Shown here in pieces: positions 6,471 through 7,640 of a DNA stretch of 7,640 nucleotides. Source of the stretch: an uncultured Thalassospira sp. GTDB lineage: Bacteria > Pseudomonadota > Alphaproteobacteria > Rhodospirillales_A > Thalassospiraceae. The DNA lies in NCBI GenBank assembly GCA_946885765.1, contig CAMPHD010000151.1, positions 1-7,640 of the forward strand, in the 5' to 3' direction. Position 1 is the first letter of the stretch; every line of letters begins with the position of its first letter. The notes below the pieces were generated by a model that was not told the DNA's origin, ran no database searches, and saw only the letters and a program-made list of their open reading frames with translations. Position numbers and translations under genes: made by a program.

Positions 6471-6580
6471 TCTGGTCCCTCACCGATTTGTTGCCGCCAT
6501 AAAACATATATGGGTAGCATCCGGTGCATTTTGCCAACGGAGAGACACGAATTTGTTCCGCCCCCGGCATTCAGCCGTGC
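6471..6580. other. 110-bp gap between unrecognised gene and DksA-like gene
   Basis: Besides the ribosome binding site I see no clear promoter or terminator. On the minus strand TTGGCA (6537-6532) resembles a -35, but the nearest AT-rich -10 candidates (TATATG/CATATA around 6505-6512) are 19-21 bp away, too far for a good sigma-70 promoter. A 4-bp stem (CGGC/GCCG) just past the upstream stop has no T-run. Whether the DksA-like gene has its own promoter is open. Confidence 0.4.
6476..6480 (-). promoter_or_regulatory. Ribosome binding site of the DksA-like gene
   Basis: AGGGA on the minus strand ends 5 nt before the ATG at 6470 and decides the start. Confidence 0.65.
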
Positions 6581-7640
6581 CTAACCACAGTTTCCGCAGG
6601 CATCCACCAGTTTTTCCATCGCAGCCTCAGCCTCGTCATCATCGAGCTTTTCGGCCTTCATCTTTTTCTGGATCTTACAGCACAGTGCCGGACCATCGGC
6701 AAAGGCATGATCGGTCCAGAACGGAATATCGGTACCGAAATATCCAATCTGATCCAGGAACGACACACCGTAATAATACGCCGCCCCGACCGAATTATAG
6801 AAAGTCGGGTCATCAATGAACCCGCCATCCGGCGTCATGGATTTGGTCAGGCACCAGTCAAGGATCGTGGAAATGTCGGCTGATGCGGATTTTTGGCTGC
6901 CACTATCGACTTCAGCCCAGCCAAGGTCAAAGATTTTGGCAACGTCATAGTTATTGTGGTTGTTGAAATCACCATTGTGCTTCCAGCCAAACGGATAGGC
7001 ATCATCACGGATTGCAAGTGTCGTCTTGAAGATGGCCGACCAGAGCCCGACCTTGCCATGTTGGTAGGAAATATTGTGGAAGGTCAGGCTAAGGTCAGGA
7101 CTTTTCAGAATATCGCCCGCGTCTGTTTCAAACCAGCCGCCCCAATATCCTGATTGTGCGTCCTGCCAATCATCCAGCCAACTTTTATAAGCCGCGATAT
7201 AATCATCGCTCAGGTCGAAACCTTTGACATACTGGCGGAAATAATCGCGGATTTCGCTTTTGAAACACATCTCCGACAATGCGGCACTGACCGCACCCAG
7301 CGCATCGCGGCGATCAAGACCATCGGCAAAAATCCGCGATGTTTTCTGACTGTTCAGCCAGGCAACCAGATCCGCCGGTTTGGCAACCGGGGCCAGGAAT
7401 GTCATCGGATAATCCGGCGCAACCCCCTCATCCGCCAGCGCATTGACCGCATCAATCATCGCGTCAACCTTCAGGAACCACTGATCATAGCAAGGCCCCC
7501 AGGAACCATCGCTTGCCACCTGTTCCTCGGCCCAGTCCTGATCCTTGTTCTTCAGGGACTTTTCAAACTGCGCGATCTTCTTTTCAAGGGCATCCCAGTC
7601 AGCGGTGTAAAGCATCAGCCACTTGCATTCGATCATATAC
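6581..7640 (-). CDS. Unrecognised Trp/aromatic-rich protein, 5' end outside window (>=352 aa)
   Basis: I do not recognise this protein. The frame is open at the right edge (one more Tyr codon before the Met at 7636), and the first residues look internal, so the true start is probably outside the window. It is acidic and rich in Trp, Tyr and Phe, with no signal peptide in the visible part and no long hydrophobic segment, suggesting a soluble protein. Notable blocks are DGSWGPCYDQWF, SGYWGGWFETDAGDI, LTFHNISYQHGKVG and TPDGGFIDDPTFYNSVGAAYYY. Repeated Gly/Trp turns between probable helices recall alpha/alpha-barrel (toroid) enzymes, but this is only an impression. The C-terminus holds several cysteines: adjacent CC in ALCCKIQKK and CGNCG at the very end, a possible metal or disulfide site. 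It is followed on the same strand by the DksA-like gene after 110 bp. Confidence 0.75.
   Translation of the reverse strand, partial: YMIECKWLMLYTADWDALEKKIAQFEKSLKNKDQDWAEEQVASDGSWGPCYDQWFLKVDAMIDAVNALADEGVAPDYPMTFLAPVAKPADLVAWLNSQKTSRIFADGLDRRDALGAVSAALSEMCFKSEIRDYFRQYVKGFDLSDDYIAAYKSWLDDWQDAQSGYWGGWFETDAGDILKSPDLSLTFHNISYQHGKVGLWSAIFKTTLAIRDDAYPFGWKHNGDFNNHNNYDVAKIFDLGWAEVDSGSQKSASADISTILDWCLTKSMTPDGGFIDDPTFYNSVGAAYYYGVSFLDQIGYFGTDIPFWTDHAFADGPALCCKIQKKMKAEKLDDDEAEAAMEKLVDACGNCG

Noticed and set aside
1..7640. Mobile element, CRISPR array, tRNA or phage genes
   Set aside because: No transposase or integrase sequence, regularly spaced repeats or tRNA-like cloverleaf was seen on either strand.

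Overview
The window looks like a chromosomal segment of an alphaproteobacterium, probably a Rhodospirillales member close to Thalassospira. That guess rests on moderate GC (roughly mid-50s %), the codon style and the gene types, not on a database match. I see no mobile elements, tRNA or rRNA genes, or CRISPR arrays.

Layout. Bases 1-2695 (minus) hold the first ~898 residues of a single-chain pyruvate carboxylase; its C-terminus, including the biotin domain, lies outside the window. Bases 2696-3130 are a divergent intergenic region that is unusually rich in signals. It has a consensus-like pyc promoter, a 19-bp perfect palindrome of the GntR/FadR-subfamily type just upstream of it, and a predicted ~200-nt pyc leader containing two interleaved inverted repeats (possible pseudoknot) and a hairpin near the ribosome binding site. 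Bases 3131-5266 (plus) encode a two-component pair: a membrane histidine kinase with a periplasmic sCache_2-type sensor and a NarL/LuxR-type response regulator. Bases 5312-7640 (minus) hold three co-oriented genes, in transcription order: a 5'-truncated unrecognised Trp-rich protein, a short DksA/TraR-type zinc-finger protein, and an exported protein with an HExxH metallopeptidase motif.

How the genes may work together. Pyruvate carboxylase makes oxaloacetate from pyruvate. sCache_2 domains are known to bind small carboxylates such as acetate, propionate, lactate and pyruvate. The palindrome between the two divergent units matches the spacing of PdhR/LldR-like operators, whose regulators respond to pyruvate or lactate. 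I infer that this intergenic region may be a carboxylate-responsive control point with up to three layers: a GntR regulator, the two-component system, and the structured pyc leader. This is a hypothesis; only the sequence elements are seen directly. The right-hand minus-strand genes show no evident link to it.
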